Positions 27,970 through 36,417 of a stretch of 64,000 nt of DNA are shown one piece after another. The first letter of the stretch is position 1; each line of letters opens with the position of its first letter. Below the pieces are notes generated by a model that worked only from the letters and a program-made list of their open reading frames with translations, was not told where the DNA came from and did not search any database. The DNA comes from Labilibaculum filiforme (GTDB lineage Bacteria > Bacteroidota > Bacteroidia > Bacteroidales > Marinifilaceae), in the NCBI RefSeq assembly GCF_002843315.1, contig NZ_MVDD01000002.1, positions 496,001 through 560,000 on the forward strand, written 5' to 3'. The translations under genes and the position numbers were made by a program.

Positions 27970-28006
27970 AGCCCCAAATTAGAAACGATTTGGGGCTATT
28001 TTTATT
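27970..28006 (+). terminator. Terminator after the gene remnant
   Basis: Perfect 10-base stem AGCCCCAAAT (27970-27979) with ATTTGGGGCT (27988-27997), followed by ATTTTTATTT. Confidence 0.88.
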
Positions 28007-28069
28007 TGCACATTGGCATTTGCATGAATTAAAGATGCAATAAACACAATTTTCTCCCTTTCCGGCGGG

Positions 28070-28100
28070 TTTGTTCTTACCTAAAAATAAATTACTTTCG
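28070..28100 (+). promoter_or_regulatory. Promoter of the second DMT transporter gene
   Basis: TTTG (28070-28073), exactly 19 bases, then TACTTTCG (28093-28100), one mismatch to TAnnTTTG. It ends 21 bases before the ATG at 28122 and overlaps the upstream TTG candidate at 28071, which rules that start out. Confidence 0.6.
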
Positions 28101-28121
28101 GGTGCTCAAACACACAATATT

Positions 28122-28997
28122 ATGAACTGGAATAAGCCTTGGTTTCAATTTTCTATCCTTTTACTATTAGCCTTTGTATGGGGCAGTTCTTTTATTCTCA
28201 TGAAAATTGGTTTAAAAAGTTTCACCAGTGAGCAAGCTGCTGGTATCAGAATGCTTACGGCCTCTTTAGTTCTGTTGCCCTACTCCATTAAAAATTTAAA
28301 ATTTCTACAGCGAAAAGACCTAGTAAATCTGCTAATTGCCGGTTTTATTGGAAGTTTTATTCCAGCATTTCTCTTTACCAAAGCACAAACTCAAATTGAT
28401 AGTGCTTTAGCGGGAATGCTAAACTCCATGACTCCGATATTTACTTTAATTATTGGAATGCTTTTCTACAAAACTAAAATGAAGTGGCTACAAATAACTG
28501 GTTTGATACTTGGATTTTTTGGAGCCATTGGTCTAATTACATCGGGTCAAGATTTATCCTTCGGAAAAATCAATAGCTATGCCTTACTTATTGTACTCGC
28601 CACTGTTTTTTATGGAATAAATATCAATGTAGTTAAAGCACGCTTATCCCACTTAAGTGGTGTTCAAATTACCTCATTGGCATTCTTTTTTACCGGACCT
28701 GCTGCACTAATTTATTTGGCGACAACCGATTTCGAACCTGTTTTAGCATCAGCAAACTGGCCCATTCATTTCTTAGCACTATGTACTTTAGGAATTATTG
28801 GAACTGCGTTGGCAATGCTACTAATGAATAGTTTAATTCGTTATGCTTCGGCTGTTTATGCCTCATCGGTAACCTATATTATTCCTGTATTTGCAATTTG
28901 CTGGGGAGTACTCGATGGAGAGAAAATAAACGTTCTGCACATTAGCTGTATGGTGCTAATTCTTTTGGGTGTTTATCTGATCAATCGGAAAAAATAA
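28122..28997 (+). CDS. EamA/DMT-family transporter
   Basis: A 291-residue inner-membrane transporter with ten predicted spans in two EamA repeats. The first opens FSILLLLAFVWGSSFILMKI and continues with SEQAAGIRMLTASLVLLPYS; the second starts near residue 150 (INSYALLIVLATVFYGININ). The exported metabolite is unknown. The start at the ATG 28122 is fixed by the promoter just upstream. It ends 12 bases before the convergent anti-sigma gene, with no terminator in between. Confidence 0.9.
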   Translation: MNWNKPWFQFSILLLLAFVWGSSFILMKIGLKSFTSEQAAGIRMLTASLVLLPYSIKNLKFLQRKDLVNLLIAGFIGSFIPAFLFTKAQTQIDSALAGMLNSMTPIFTLIIGMLFYKTKMKWLQITGLILGFFGAIGLITSGQDLSFGKINSYALLIVLATVFYGININVVKARLSHLSGVQITSLAFFFTGPAALIYLATTDFEPVLASANWPIHFLALCTLGIIGTALAMLLMNSLIRYASAVYASSVTYIIPVFAICWGVLDGEKINVLHISCMVLILLGVYLINRKK

Positions 28998-29009
28998 GTC
29001 TGCAAGTCG

Positions 29010-30341
29010 CTAGTCGAAATTCAACTCCAGAATCATTTTCACTTTTGAACTTACTGCTTTTCCTCCTGATTCGGCTGGATACCAATCTCCTGAATCTAGT
29101 AGCAAACGTTCAATTTCTTTTACTAAAACAGCATCAGGATTGCCTTTAAACCTGATATCGCTTAAAGCACCATTGGCTTCTACTTCGAAAGTAAATTTTA
29201 CTTTGTGAATACCTTGCAGGAGTTTAAACTTCTTACTTTCTAAGTTTTCGATAAGGTAATCTTCAAACTTAGAAACAGTGGCAAATTGATTTGGCTTGGC
29301 TTCATGCCAGTGTGTATTTCCACGCTCTGTTTTACTTGTTCCGTAGCCTACAACTACTACTTCACTTATTTCATCTTGATTCATTTCAAGAACAACCAAT
29401 AAAGAAGAGTCGGCTAATGCATTTACCTCTTTTGGCTCAAAACCGACAAAAGAAGCCACCAATCTGTAATCTTCATTCGTATCCGATGCATTCAATTTAA
29501 ATTGTCCATCCAAATCGCTAACTACACCATTTGCAGTTCCCTTTACCACTATGCTAACCCCAGGAATCGGTTTATCCTCCTCATCCACCACTTTTCCTGA
29601 TATTATCCGTGAACTTTGTAAGGCATTATTTGCAACGGCTTTTTTGGCAGATTTTAATCTTCTTACTTTTTCAACTTCCGCCCCCTCGAGCTTCTTATCG
29701 AGAGCTCCTAGCATATCTCTTGAAGATAAGTCTGTTGCTATTTCAGAATCTTCCTCTTCTATAACGGAATAAACAGTCGATTCAATCTCTTCAACTTCTT
29801 CACTTTTTACAAGAGGAACAATTTCGTCTTCCACCTCTTTATCCTCACTCACAACCAACAACTCCTCTTCCATGACCGCTTCGGCATCAGAAATTTCCAT
29901 TTCCAAATCCTCATCAAGCATTTCCATCATATCAACAGATTCTGTATCCTGATTTACTATTTCGGGTTCGGCAATAGGGCTTTCTATTTTCGGTGTTAAC
30001 TCTTCCATTTGGTCACCAATCATTTCATCCGGCACAGAATATTGATTCAAATAGTAAAGCACCGACCCCAAACCAAGTAGAAGTATCACACTTGCCGCAT
30101 AAGGAAACCAAATTGGTATTCTACGTTTCTTTTCTTTTGTACGAGCTTGAAGAAAATGATCCAAATCAGTCATGTCTTTTTTAAAATCCTCAACATCCAA
30201 TTTCGACAAACCATCGAAAGCCTCGCTCTCGAAAGCATCTTGCATCATCTGTTTTTCAAAAGCGTGCTTTTCCGTCTTCTCCAGCTTGTTGCCGAAGTAG
30301 TCTAAAAAGTTTCGATATGTCAATCTGCCTTTAAACTTCAT
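29010..30341 (-). CDS. Anti-sigma-like membrane protein with CarboxypepD_reg and TonB-C-like domains
   Basis: A 443-residue predicted inner-membrane regulator that pairs with the ECF sigma factor, whose gene overlaps it by 11 bases. Residues 1-75 form a cytoplasmic charged domain, probably the sigma-binding part. One membrane span is at about 77-97 (IWFPYAASVILLLGLGSVLY). A very acidic periplasmic stretch follows (about 105-215). A CarboxypepD_reg-like beta-sandwich is at about 243-325 (ISGKVVDEEDKPIPGVSIVV), then the SusC-type motif EVVVVGYGTSK, and a C-terminal domain like that of energy transducer TonB (KVKFTFEVEANGALSDIRF). The divergent VWA protein has the same N-terminal module. Confidence 0.8.
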   Translation of the reverse strand: MKFKGRLTYRNFLDYFGNKLEKTEKHAFEKQMMQDAFESEAFDGLSKLDVEDFKKDMTDLDHFLQARTKEKKRRIPIWFPYAASVILLLGLGSVLYYLNQYSVPDEMIGDQMEELTPKIESPIAEPEIVNQDTESVDMMEMLDEDLEMEISDAEAVMEEELLVVSEDKEVEDEIVPLVKSEEVEEIESTVYSVIEEEDSEIATDLSSRDMLGALDKKLEGAEVEKVRRLKSAKKAVANNALQSSRIISGKVVDEEDKPIPGVSIVVKGTANGVVSDLDGQFKLNASDTNEDYRLVASFVGFEPKEVNALADSSLLVVLEMNQDEISEVVVVGYGTSKTERGNTHWHEAKPNQFATVSKFEDYLIENLESKKFKLLQGIHKVKFTFEVEANGALSDIRFKGNPDAVLVKEIERLLLDSGDWYPAESGGKAVSSKVKMILELNFD

Positions 30342-30921
30342 GTTCTTTTTCCAATTGCTCCAAACAAATTTTCAGGTTACGCTTCCCATTCTGAATGTAG
30401 CTTTTCACTTTTTTCTCTGCGATTTCTAATTCCTCAGCTATTTCTTTATATCCTTGTTCCTGATAATAAAACAGCTGTACGCAATCCTTTTGCTCTTTTT
30501 TTAATCGCTCGATACAATGCTTTAAATTCTCTTGCATCGACGAATTCAAGTCCTCATCTATAGGATGCACAAATTCTGCAGATTCCATATTTTGCTCTAC
30601 AGAATATTTTTCAAATCGATTTTTAGTCGCCTTTTCTTTTCGAATTTCCATCAAGCAAAAATTCTTAGTTACTACAAACAACCAGCTCTTAAAATTCTTT
30701 ATCTCAAATTTAGGGATTTCAATGATCAAACGCTCAAAAATCTGCGTTACCACATCTTTTGCCTGTTCCCTATCTTTTAGGTATTTCAAAGCAACACCAT
30801 AAACCAAATGCATGTATCGGCCAAAAAGTTCTCCTAATGTTTCCAGGTTACCATCCGCCAAATAATCCAACAGTAAGTGTTGATCATCCTTATTTTTTAG
30901 ATTTTTTTTCGATTGAAACAT
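30331..30921 (-). CDS. ECF-type RNA polymerase sigma factor
   Basis: An alternative sigma-70 family factor of 196 residues. Region 2 covers about 25-100 (LFGRYMHLVYGVALKYLKDR, with DVVTQIFERLI and FKSWLFVVTKNFCLMEIRKE), and region 4 covers about 130-190 (LKKEQKDCVQLFYYQEQGY, KEIAEELEIAEKKVKSYIQN). Its gene overlaps the downstream anti-sigma-like gene by 11 bases, which suggests translational coupling. It is divergent from the VWA-domain gene, a likely target. The promoter sequence it recognises is not evident. Confidence 0.92.
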   Translation of the reverse strand: MFQSKKNLKNKDDQHLLLDYLADGNLETLGELFGRYMHLVYGVALKYLKDREQAKDVVTQIFERLIIEIPKFEIKNFKSWLFVVTKNFCLMEIRKEKATKNRFEKYSVEQNMESAEFVHPIDEDLNSSMQENLKHCIERLKKEQKDCVQLFYYQEQGYKEIAEELEIAEKKVKSYIQNGKRNLKICLEQLEKEHEV

Positions 30922-31068
30922 TCAGAAGATTTGCTTGATAAACAAAGAGTTTGCTTCTGCTAGTTAACTAAAAAGAAAAAAAGATGAAAATTTTTTATGG
31001 AATTTGTTTTGCTCTTGCATCCTATAGGCAAAGACAGACAAATTAATAAGAACTAAAAAAGATAAATC

Positions 31069-32976
31069 ATGAAGACAAAAGCATTATTTCTAAGCATTGT
31101 AGGCATACTTATTAGCTGTAATTTATTCGCGAACATCATTTCAGGAACTGTTTCTGATGAAAGTAAAATGCCTATACTAGGTGTAAGTATCATTATTAAA
31201 GGAACTGTAAATGGTGTTATTACTGATTTTAATGGACAATACAGTATCGAAGCTGATAAAGGCGATGTATTGGTATATTCCTTCGTAGGTATGATTGCAC
31301 AAGAAGTAAAAATAACGAATCAAGACAATATTGATATTGTTCTTGAATCAAGTAAAATTGGTTTGGATGAAATCGTAGTAGTTGGTTATACTACACAAAG
31401 AAAATCATCTTTAACTGGCAGTGTAGCAGGCGTAAAAACAAAGAGAACACTTTACAGGAAGAACAAACCTGTAACTTCACAAGACAAAGCAGAAAATGTT
31501 TATTCAATACAAGATTGTGATATGGAAATGGAATTTAGTGAATGTATTTCTTATCCCATAAATGAAGAATTTAATACGGAAGGTTATTCTACAATCCATG
31601 AAAACGGGTATAAGAGTGCTGTTAAAAGTCCATTGTCTACTTTCTCGATTGATGTAGATGCGGCATCGTACAGTAATGTTCGTCGTTTTTTAACCGATGG
31701 CCAAAAACCTCCAGTTGATGCAGTTCGTATTGAGGAAATGATCAACTATTTTAATTACGATTACGCACAGCCTATGGGAGAACACCCATTTTCTATTAAT
31801 CATGAGCTAGCTGAGTGTCCTTGGAATTCAGAAAATAAATTGCTTCATATCGGATTGCAAGGGAAAGAAGTTCTGAATGAAAATTTACCTGCCTCCAATC
31901 TGGTTTTTTTGTTGGATGTTTCCGGATCGATGGATGCTTCGAACAAACTGCCTTTACTAAAAAAAGCATTTAAATTATTAGTCAATCAATTGCGCGAAGA
32001 CGATAGAGTAGCCATAGTTGTTTATGCAGGAAACTCTGGATTGGTTCTTCCATCAACTTCAGGATCAAGAAAAGAAGACATTTTAAATGCACTGGAAAGA
32101 TTGAATGCAGGAGGATCTACTGCCGGAGCTTCTGGTTTGCAATTGGCTTATAAAGTTGCCAGTGAAAATTTTATTAATGGCGGGAATAATCGAATTATTT
32201 TGGCTACCGATGGCGATTTTAATATTGGACAATCGAGCAATGCAGAAATGGAACGTTTGATTGAAAAAGAACGCGAAAAAGGAATTTTCATATCCGTTTT
32301 AGGTTTTGGAATGGGAAATTACAAGGATAATAAAATGGAAATTATAGCTGACAAAGGAAATGGAAACTATGCCTACATCGATAATATTTTGGAAGCAAAA
32401 AAAGTTTTGGTTAACGAATTTGGCGGTACTTTATTTACAATTGCCAAAGATGTGAAAATACAAATTGAATTCAATCCTGCTGTTGTAGCCGAATATCGAT
32501 TGGTTGGTTATGAAAATAGAATGTTGGCAAGCGAAGATTTTGCTGATGATAAAAAAGATGCCGGAGAATTGGGATCTGGCCATAGTGTAACGGCAATTTA
32601 CGAAGTGAAATTGAATGAGAACAATAGCAAGAAAAATCAGGGTTTAAAATATCAGAATACCCATTTAAATACTATTGCCACGAACAGCAACGAATTTGCC
32701 ACGGTAAAATTTCGATACAAAAAACCAGAAGGCACAAAAAGTCAACTACTCGAAAAAATAATTCCAAATACTTGTCTCCATCAACAAAAAGTATCGAACA
32801 ATTACAAGTTCTCTGCAGCTGTTGCAGGCTTTGGACTTCTTTTGCGAGATTCAAAATTTAAAGGAAACTGTTCTTACGATATGCTGATTAATTTGGCACA
32901 AGAATCGAAAGGAGACGACAAAGAAGGATACCGAAGCGAATTTATCCAACTAATGAAACTTGCCAAACAATTATAA
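31069..32976 (+). CDS. VWA-domain protein (YfbK-like) with N-terminal CarboxypepD_reg module
   Basis: A 635-residue exported protein. The signal peptide may end in a lipobox (GILISC, Cys17) or at LFA. Residues about 23-95 form a CarboxypepD_reg-like domain (LGVSIIIKGTVNGVITDFNG) followed by DEIVVVGY, the motif normally seen just before the plug of SusC-type receptors. About 185-270 is the domain that precedes VWA in YfbK-like proteins (TFSIDVDAASYSNVRRFL). The VWA domain (about 277-450) has an intact metal-binding motif DVSGS at 283-287. A C-terminal DUF3520-like part follows. Divergent from the ECF sigma gene and possibly under its control. Function unknown; envelope surveillance is a guess. 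Confidence 0.88.
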   Translation: MKTKALFLSIVGILISCNLFANIISGTVSDESKMPILGVSIIIKGTVNGVITDFNGQYSIEADKGDVLVYSFVGMIAQEVKITNQDNIDIVLESSKIGLDEIVVVGYTTQRKSSLTGSVAGVKTKRTLYRKNKPVTSQDKAENVYSIQDCDMEMEFSECISYPINEEFNTEGYSTIHENGYKSAVKSPLSTFSIDVDAASYSNVRRFLTDGQKPPVDAVRIEEMINYFNYDYAQPMGEHPFSINHELAECPWNSENKLLHIGLQGKEVLNENLPASNLVFLLDVSGSMDASNKLPLLKKAFKLLVNQLREDDRVAIVVYAGNSGLVLPSTSGSRKEDILNALERLNAGGSTAGASGLQLAYKVASENFINGGNNRIILATDGDFNIGQSSNAEMERLIEKEREKGIFISVLGFGMGNYKDNKMEIIADKGNGNYAYIDNILEAKKVLVNEFGGTLFTIAKDVKIQIEFNPAVVAEYRLVGYENRMLASEDFADDKKDAGELGSGHSVTAIYEVKLNENNSKKNQGLKYQNTHLNTIATNSNEFATVKFRYKKPEGTKSQLLEKIIPNTCLHQQKVSNNYKFSAAVAGFGLLLRDSKFKGNCSYDMLINLAQESKGDDKEGYRSEFIQLMKLAKQL

Positions 32977-33029
32977 ACACAGAAAAGAGGCATCAAGCAT
33001 GCCTCTTTCTTTCAAATATCGCCATAAAG

Positions 33030-33059
33030 TTTCTAATGATGGGATATTTAGTAATTTTG
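33030..33059 (+). promoter_or_regulatory. Promoter of the single-domain DEAD gene
   Basis: TTTC (33030-33033), an 18-base spacer and TAATTTTG (33052-33059), a perfect TAnnTTTG. The ATG at 33036 lies inside the spacer, so translation more likely begins at the ATG at 33087, 27 bases after the box. Confidence 0.5.
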
Positions 33060-33086
33060 CACAGAATACAAAAATACGATACCCCG

Positions 33087-33698
33087 ATGTTTTTAAAAAA
33101 ATTAGATCCACAGCTTTTAGAAGCGATTGAAGAATATGGTTTTGAAACTCCAACGGAAGTTCAAAAAGCTTGCATCTCTAAAATAAAAAGTGGTGTTGAT
33201 TTATTTGTTAAAGCTCCTGACAATTCAGGGAAAACACATACCATTATTATTAGTTTAATTCAGCAACTAAAAGCCGAATTTGAGGATGTACCAAGAGCTA
33301 TTGTTGTTGTTTCGGATAGAGAAAAAGCAATTCAACTAAAAGAACAATTTTTGGCACTTAGTCACAATACCAGTCTACGAATATTTAGCGAAGGCGATGC
33401 AGGAAATTTACACACCCTTCGCGATAAGGTATATGCAGGATCGGATATTGTAATTGCAACAGCCCGAAAATTTAACGAATTGTATTCGTTTAGCGGAATT
33501 AATCTTAGCAATTTAAAAATGGTAGCAATTGACGATGCCGATTTAATTATTAAAGAACAAATTGTGTCCGATATTAATCGCCTTTCTGATAATCTTCCAA
33601 AATCGCAAAGAATAATTTTCAGTACTAAAATCACCAATAAAATGGATGATTATATGGAAAACTACATGAATTCACCAATGGTTTTGGATTTTGAATAA
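33087..33698 (+). CDS. Single-domain DEAD-box-like protein lacking the second RecA domain
   Basis: A 203-residue protein that corresponds only to the first RecA-like domain of DEAD-box RNA helicases. A Q-motif-like segment (GFETPTEVQ, 18-26), a Walker A variant APDNSGKT (43-50), a motif II of DDAD in place of DEAD (149-152) and FST in place of SAT (178-180) are visible. No helicase C-terminal domain follows: the gene ends at a clear stop and a terminator begins five bases later. The degenerate motifs suggest ATP or RNA binding without full helicase activity, perhaps a regulator. No frameshift is seen downstream. Confidence 0.8.
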   Translation: MFLKKLDPQLLEAIEEYGFETPTEVQKACISKIKSGVDLFVKAPDNSGKTHTIIISLIQQLKAEFEDVPRAIVVVSDREKAIQLKEQFLALSHNTSLRIFSEGDAGNLHTLRDKVYAGSDIVIATARKFNELYSFSGINLSNLKMVAIDDADLIIKEQIVSDINRLSDNLPKSQRIIFSTKITNKMDDYMENYMNSPMVLDFE

Positions 33699-33702
33699 AA
33701 AA

Positions 33703-33738
33703 ATAAGCCTCCAATTTTCATTGGAGGCTTATTTTTCT
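33703..33738. terminator. Bidirectional terminator between the DEAD gene and dps
   Basis: Perfect 14-base stem AATAAGCCTCCAAT (33703-33716) with ATTGGAGGCTTATT (33721-33734), with A-rich sequence on the left and T-rich on the right. It serves both convergent genes. Confidence 0.9.
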
Positions 33739-34217
33739 TAGCGTAAATAAGCTTTAAACATCCAGTTTAGCTTTTCAAAATAAGAAACATAGGCAGGTAA
33801 TATATCCAAAGTTCCTTCGTCTCCATTTTCATTTGCCTCCACAATTACCTCTTTTACTTTTTCGATTAAGATATTGTGCGACTGAATAACTTGATTCACC
33901 ATTTCGGTACCAGAGCAGTTCGAGTTGGCTTCCTGTATGCTTGAAATTGCAACGTAATCGGAGAAATTCCCAAGAGGATGACCATCCAAAGTTAATATGC
34001 GCTCTGCAATTTCGTCAACCTTATCACTTGCATCGTTATATAACTCTTCAAATTTGTCGTGCAACTGAAAGAAGTTACTTCCCCCTACATTCCAATGAAA
34101 ATTTCTTAAATTCTGATAGTACAATTGATAGTTGGCTAGTAATACTTGTAACTGCTCTATTTCTCTTTCTTTCGCATTTAAATCTGCTACGGCTTCGTTA
34201 CTTTTTACATTTTTCAT
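33738..34217 (-). CDS. dps: Dps-family ferritin-like protein
   Basis: Dodecameric iron-storage and DNA-protection protein of the Dps family, 159 residues. The ferroxidase-site residues sit in NFHWNVGGSNFFQLHDKFEE and in the following DASDKVDEIAERI; the LDGHPLG turn is also typical. Dps proteins oxidise Fe(II) with H2O2 and protect DNA under stress. The N-terminal tail (MKNVKSNEAVADLNAKE) is not strongly basic, so direct DNA binding is uncertain. Transcribed alone toward a shared terminator. The upstream 234-base gap contains palindromes that could be regulatory. Confidence 0.93.
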   Translation of the reverse strand: MKNVKSNEAVADLNAKEREIEQLQVLLANYQLYYQNLRNFHWNVGGSNFFQLHDKFEELYNDASDKVDEIAERILTLDGHPLGNFSDYVAISSIQEANSNCSGTEMVNQVIQSHNILIEKVKEVIVEANENGDEGTLDILPAYVSYFEKLNWMFKAYLR

Positions 34218-34342
34218 GATTTCTTATTTTTTAGTTTTACTGTTTTATTTCTAATTATCTGATACAAATATCCGACGATTCGAATTATTAAACTTTATAC
34301 TACCATAAGAAAAACTTATTAATATGCTTACAAAGCAATACT

Positions 34343-34395
34343 TTCAAGGAACTTGAAGCTACCCTATAAAGAAAGATTAAAAATAAAGTAGGGTA
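34343..34395. repeat. Two inverted repeats between dps and the small membrane protein gene
   Basis: TTCAAG (34343-34348) with CTTGAA (34352-34357), spacer three; and TACCCTA (34360-34366) with TAGGGTA (34389-34395), spacer 22. They lie 57-109 bases upstream of the ATG at 34452 and 126-178 upstream of the dps ATG at 34217. Possible operator sites. Confidence 0.3.
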
Positions 34396-34451
34396 AAGCC
34401 TTACTTATTTCGGTTCTATAGTAATTACATAAAAACTAAATAAGTAAAAAG

Positions 34452-34907
34452 ATGATTCATAACAAACTCGATAAACTATTTGGACAAGCCGGATCGATTC
34501 TCGGTTGGATAATCATGCTATTAGGAATATACTGCTTCTTTTTCCCTCTTACCCTACTCTTACTTCTTATAGGATCGTTTATGGCCTTTTCTTATTCAGG
34601 AATTTACCTTGATAAAGCACATGGAAAATATAAATTCTATTACGCTTACTTTGGAGTATTTAAATCGGGGTCGTGGAGAAGTTTAAAGAACATCGACCGT
34701 GTGGCAGGAATTTCCTCTATCCTAGTAAGGGATTCTTATGCCACAAAAAATAAAGTGGCAAATTTAAAAATGGAGGATTGTTTTGTTGTTTTATTTCTAA
34801 AAAACCGCAATCGAAAAATTCCTTTTAAAAGATGTAAAGACTTACTGGAAGCCAAATTGGAAGCACAAAAAGTTGCACATTTATTAAACTTAACCATTGT
34901 GCAATAA
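34452..34907 (+). CDS. Small membrane protein of unknown function
   Basis: A 151-residue protein that I do not recognise. Two hydrophobic segments at about 14-50 (GWIIMLLGIYCFFFPLTLLL, then LIGSFMAFSYSGIYL) form a hairpin, followed by a cytoplasmic beta/alpha domain of about 95 residues (YAYFGVFKSGSWRSLKNIDR ... CFVVLFLKNRNRKIPF) and a C-terminal helix (LLEAKLEAQKVAHLLNL). The layout resembles small PH-like/YcxB membrane proteins, but I see no diagnostic motif. Confidence 0.7.
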   Translation: MIHNKLDKLFGQAGSILGWIIMLLGIYCFFFPLTLLLLLIGSFMAFSYSGIYLDKAHGKYKFYYAYFGVFKSGSWRSLKNIDRVAGISSILVRDSYATKNKVANLKMEDCFVVLFLKNRNRKIPFKRCKDLLEAKLEAQKVAHLLNLTIVQ

Positions 34908-34962
34908 TACCAATGCAGTCTGATTTTTAGGTGGTAAAAAAAATAATTCAAGCTATTATCTC

Positions 34963-34993
34963 AAAAAAAAAAGGACCTCAAAATGGAGGTCCT
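34963..34993 (-). terminator. Terminator after the C1 aminopeptidase gene
   Basis: Stem AGGACCTC (34972-34979) with GAGGTCCT (34986-34993); on the minus strand followed by about ten T residues. Confidence 0.88.
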
Positions 34994-35017
34994 TTCTATT
35001 CTATCGATTTTTTAAAT

Positions 35018-36406
35018 TTAGAACATATAATCCCAAACAGGTAGTAATATCGGACTTGTATTAAGCGCTGCCTTCGCTTTGTCGTCCAAATAGTTTTTGT
35101 TGATTACCACGCGAAACATGTATTCCGAAAACCATTCATCTGTAAAAGTAATGTATCCATTATTTCCAGAAGTAGCTCCCCATGAGTTTTCAAACTCCCA
35201 TTTCACAGGCTTTTCATTTTCATCTACATCAACACCTATTAGTGCCATTGCATGTGAAGAACCTGATTGTCGGGTTAAAATTCTGGCTTTTTTATCCATA
35301 TCAAATTCTACCCCCATTAACGATTCGTAATCGTAGGTATTCAAATCCATTACGCCCGCTTTTCTGTTGTGTTGTTTCCCAACATCGCAAGATGCATACA
35401 TTGCTTCATTGTTCTTTATGGAAGCCATTGCAAACTGCTTAATCTGATCGTTTGGTAAATTTAAATACGTCCAGTTAATACCTTCCGAAACATTTCTGTA
35501 ATTCTTAATTTCGTATACTTTATAGTAATCACGAGTAGGATCATTCATAATCATCACCAATTCTGTTTTTGCAAAATCAGGATTTATTTCCGCCAAAAAT
35601 TCTTTTGGAGTGTATAATTTGCTTTCGCTGATTTTTCCATCCACGTCCTTAAATCTCCAGGTAAAATTTACCGGAGGCTCGCCCAAGCTTAAAGCTAACA
35701 TGCGATAAATCGACTTTAAGACCTCCACTTTTGCCAAACGAACCTCTTTTACAGAAGCTTTTCTGGCAATCATATTTCGGAGCTTGTACCCTTCACCTCT
35801 TAATTTCTCATTTATCAAGCTGGTAATTTCGCGAGTTTTATTACTTGCTTCGGTTTCTGGCATTACCTCTGTTGGAACAACACCATATTTCTTAGCTACA
35901 TTAAAAAAAGAATTCCAAACGCCACCATCATCTACCGGACCTTTAAAATAAAGTACCACCTCGCGGTCATCCATTTTTCTATCTGCAGTTGCCATCACAT
36001 TCTCAAGAAATAAATTCGATTTCTCGAACAAATCCCAGAAATAGTTATAGTTATGAGAAAAATCAAAAGAATTTAAATTAAATTTCTTCATTACATCAGG
36101 TCGAATTGTATTCATCGAAGTAAACATCCAGCATCTGCCTGAACTTTCCTGATTCGTAATTCCTTTTACATCTACTCTGTACTTGAAAAAATGATCTGTT
36201 TTTCCAATTTTTTCATGATTCAAAGACAATTCTCGAATACTTTCCGAATTAGTAATTGCATTCTGAATTGCACGACTTGAAGCATCCAATGTGAAAGTAG
36301 ATCGAATATCATTCAACATTTTCACATCTACGGCTCCCTTATTTTGTGCTATTGACATCGTACCACATGTCAACGCTAAAATAGAAACCAATAAAAATCT
36401 CTTCAT
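35018..36406 (-). CDS. Exported C1-family aminopeptidase (bleomycin hydrolase-like)
   Basis: Papain-fold cysteine peptidase of the C1B (PepC/bleomycin hydrolase) group, 462 residues. All catalytic residues are visible: Gln86 and Cys92 in NQESSGRCWMF, His385 in SSHAMALIG and Asn407 in WEFENSWG. Cytosolic PepC enzymes have no signal peptide, but this one begins MKRFLLVSILALTCGTMSIAQ, so it should act in the periplasm or outside, perhaps trimming peptides for uptake. The length is normal for the family. A -7 box and an inverted repeat lie just upstream. Confidence 0.93.
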   Translation of the reverse strand: MKRFLLVSILALTCGTMSIAQNKGAVDVKMLNDIRSTFTLDASSRAIQNAITNSESIRELSLNHEKIGKTDHFFKYRVDVKGITNQESSGRCWMFTSMNTIRPDVMKKFNLNSFDFSHNYNYFWDLFEKSNLFLENVMATADRKMDDREVVLYFKGPVDDGGVWNSFFNVAKKYGVVPTEVMPETEASNKTREITSLINEKLRGEGYKLRNMIARKASVKEVRLAKVEVLKSIYRMLALSLGEPPVNFTWRFKDVDGKISESKLYTPKEFLAEINPDFAKTELVMIMNDPTRDYYKVYEIKNYRNVSEGINWTYLNLPNDQIKQFAMASIKNNEAMYASCDVGKQHNRKAGVMDLNTYDYESLMGVEFDMDKKARILTRQSGSSHAMALIGVDVDENEKPVKWEFENSWGATSGNNGYITFTDEWFSEYMFRVVINKNYLDDKAKAALNTSPILLPVWDYMF

Positions 36407-36417
36407 CTGATTTAGTT

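Larger units (their letters stand above)
27408..28121. other. Long decayed intergenic region
   Basis: This 714-base gap holds, in order: about 200 bases of AT-rich sequence without features, a strong terminator (27608-27643), a periodic repeat (27698-27790), the 3' remnant of a gene (27785-27952), its terminator (27970-28006) and the promoter of the next gene (28070-28100). It looks like the site of a lost gene. Confidence 0.5.

Noticed and set aside
28071-28121. TTG start extending the second DMT transporter
   Set aside because: The TTG overlaps the upstream TTTG promoter element, and the extension has no hydrophobic or conserved character.
33036-33086. ATG extending the DEAD-like protein by 17 residues
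   Set aside because: It falls in the spacer of the predicted promoter, so it would not be transcribed from it.
33087-33698. Frameshifted full-length DEAD-box helicase
   Set aside because: No helicase C-terminal motifs in any frame downstream, and a terminator begins five bases after the stop.
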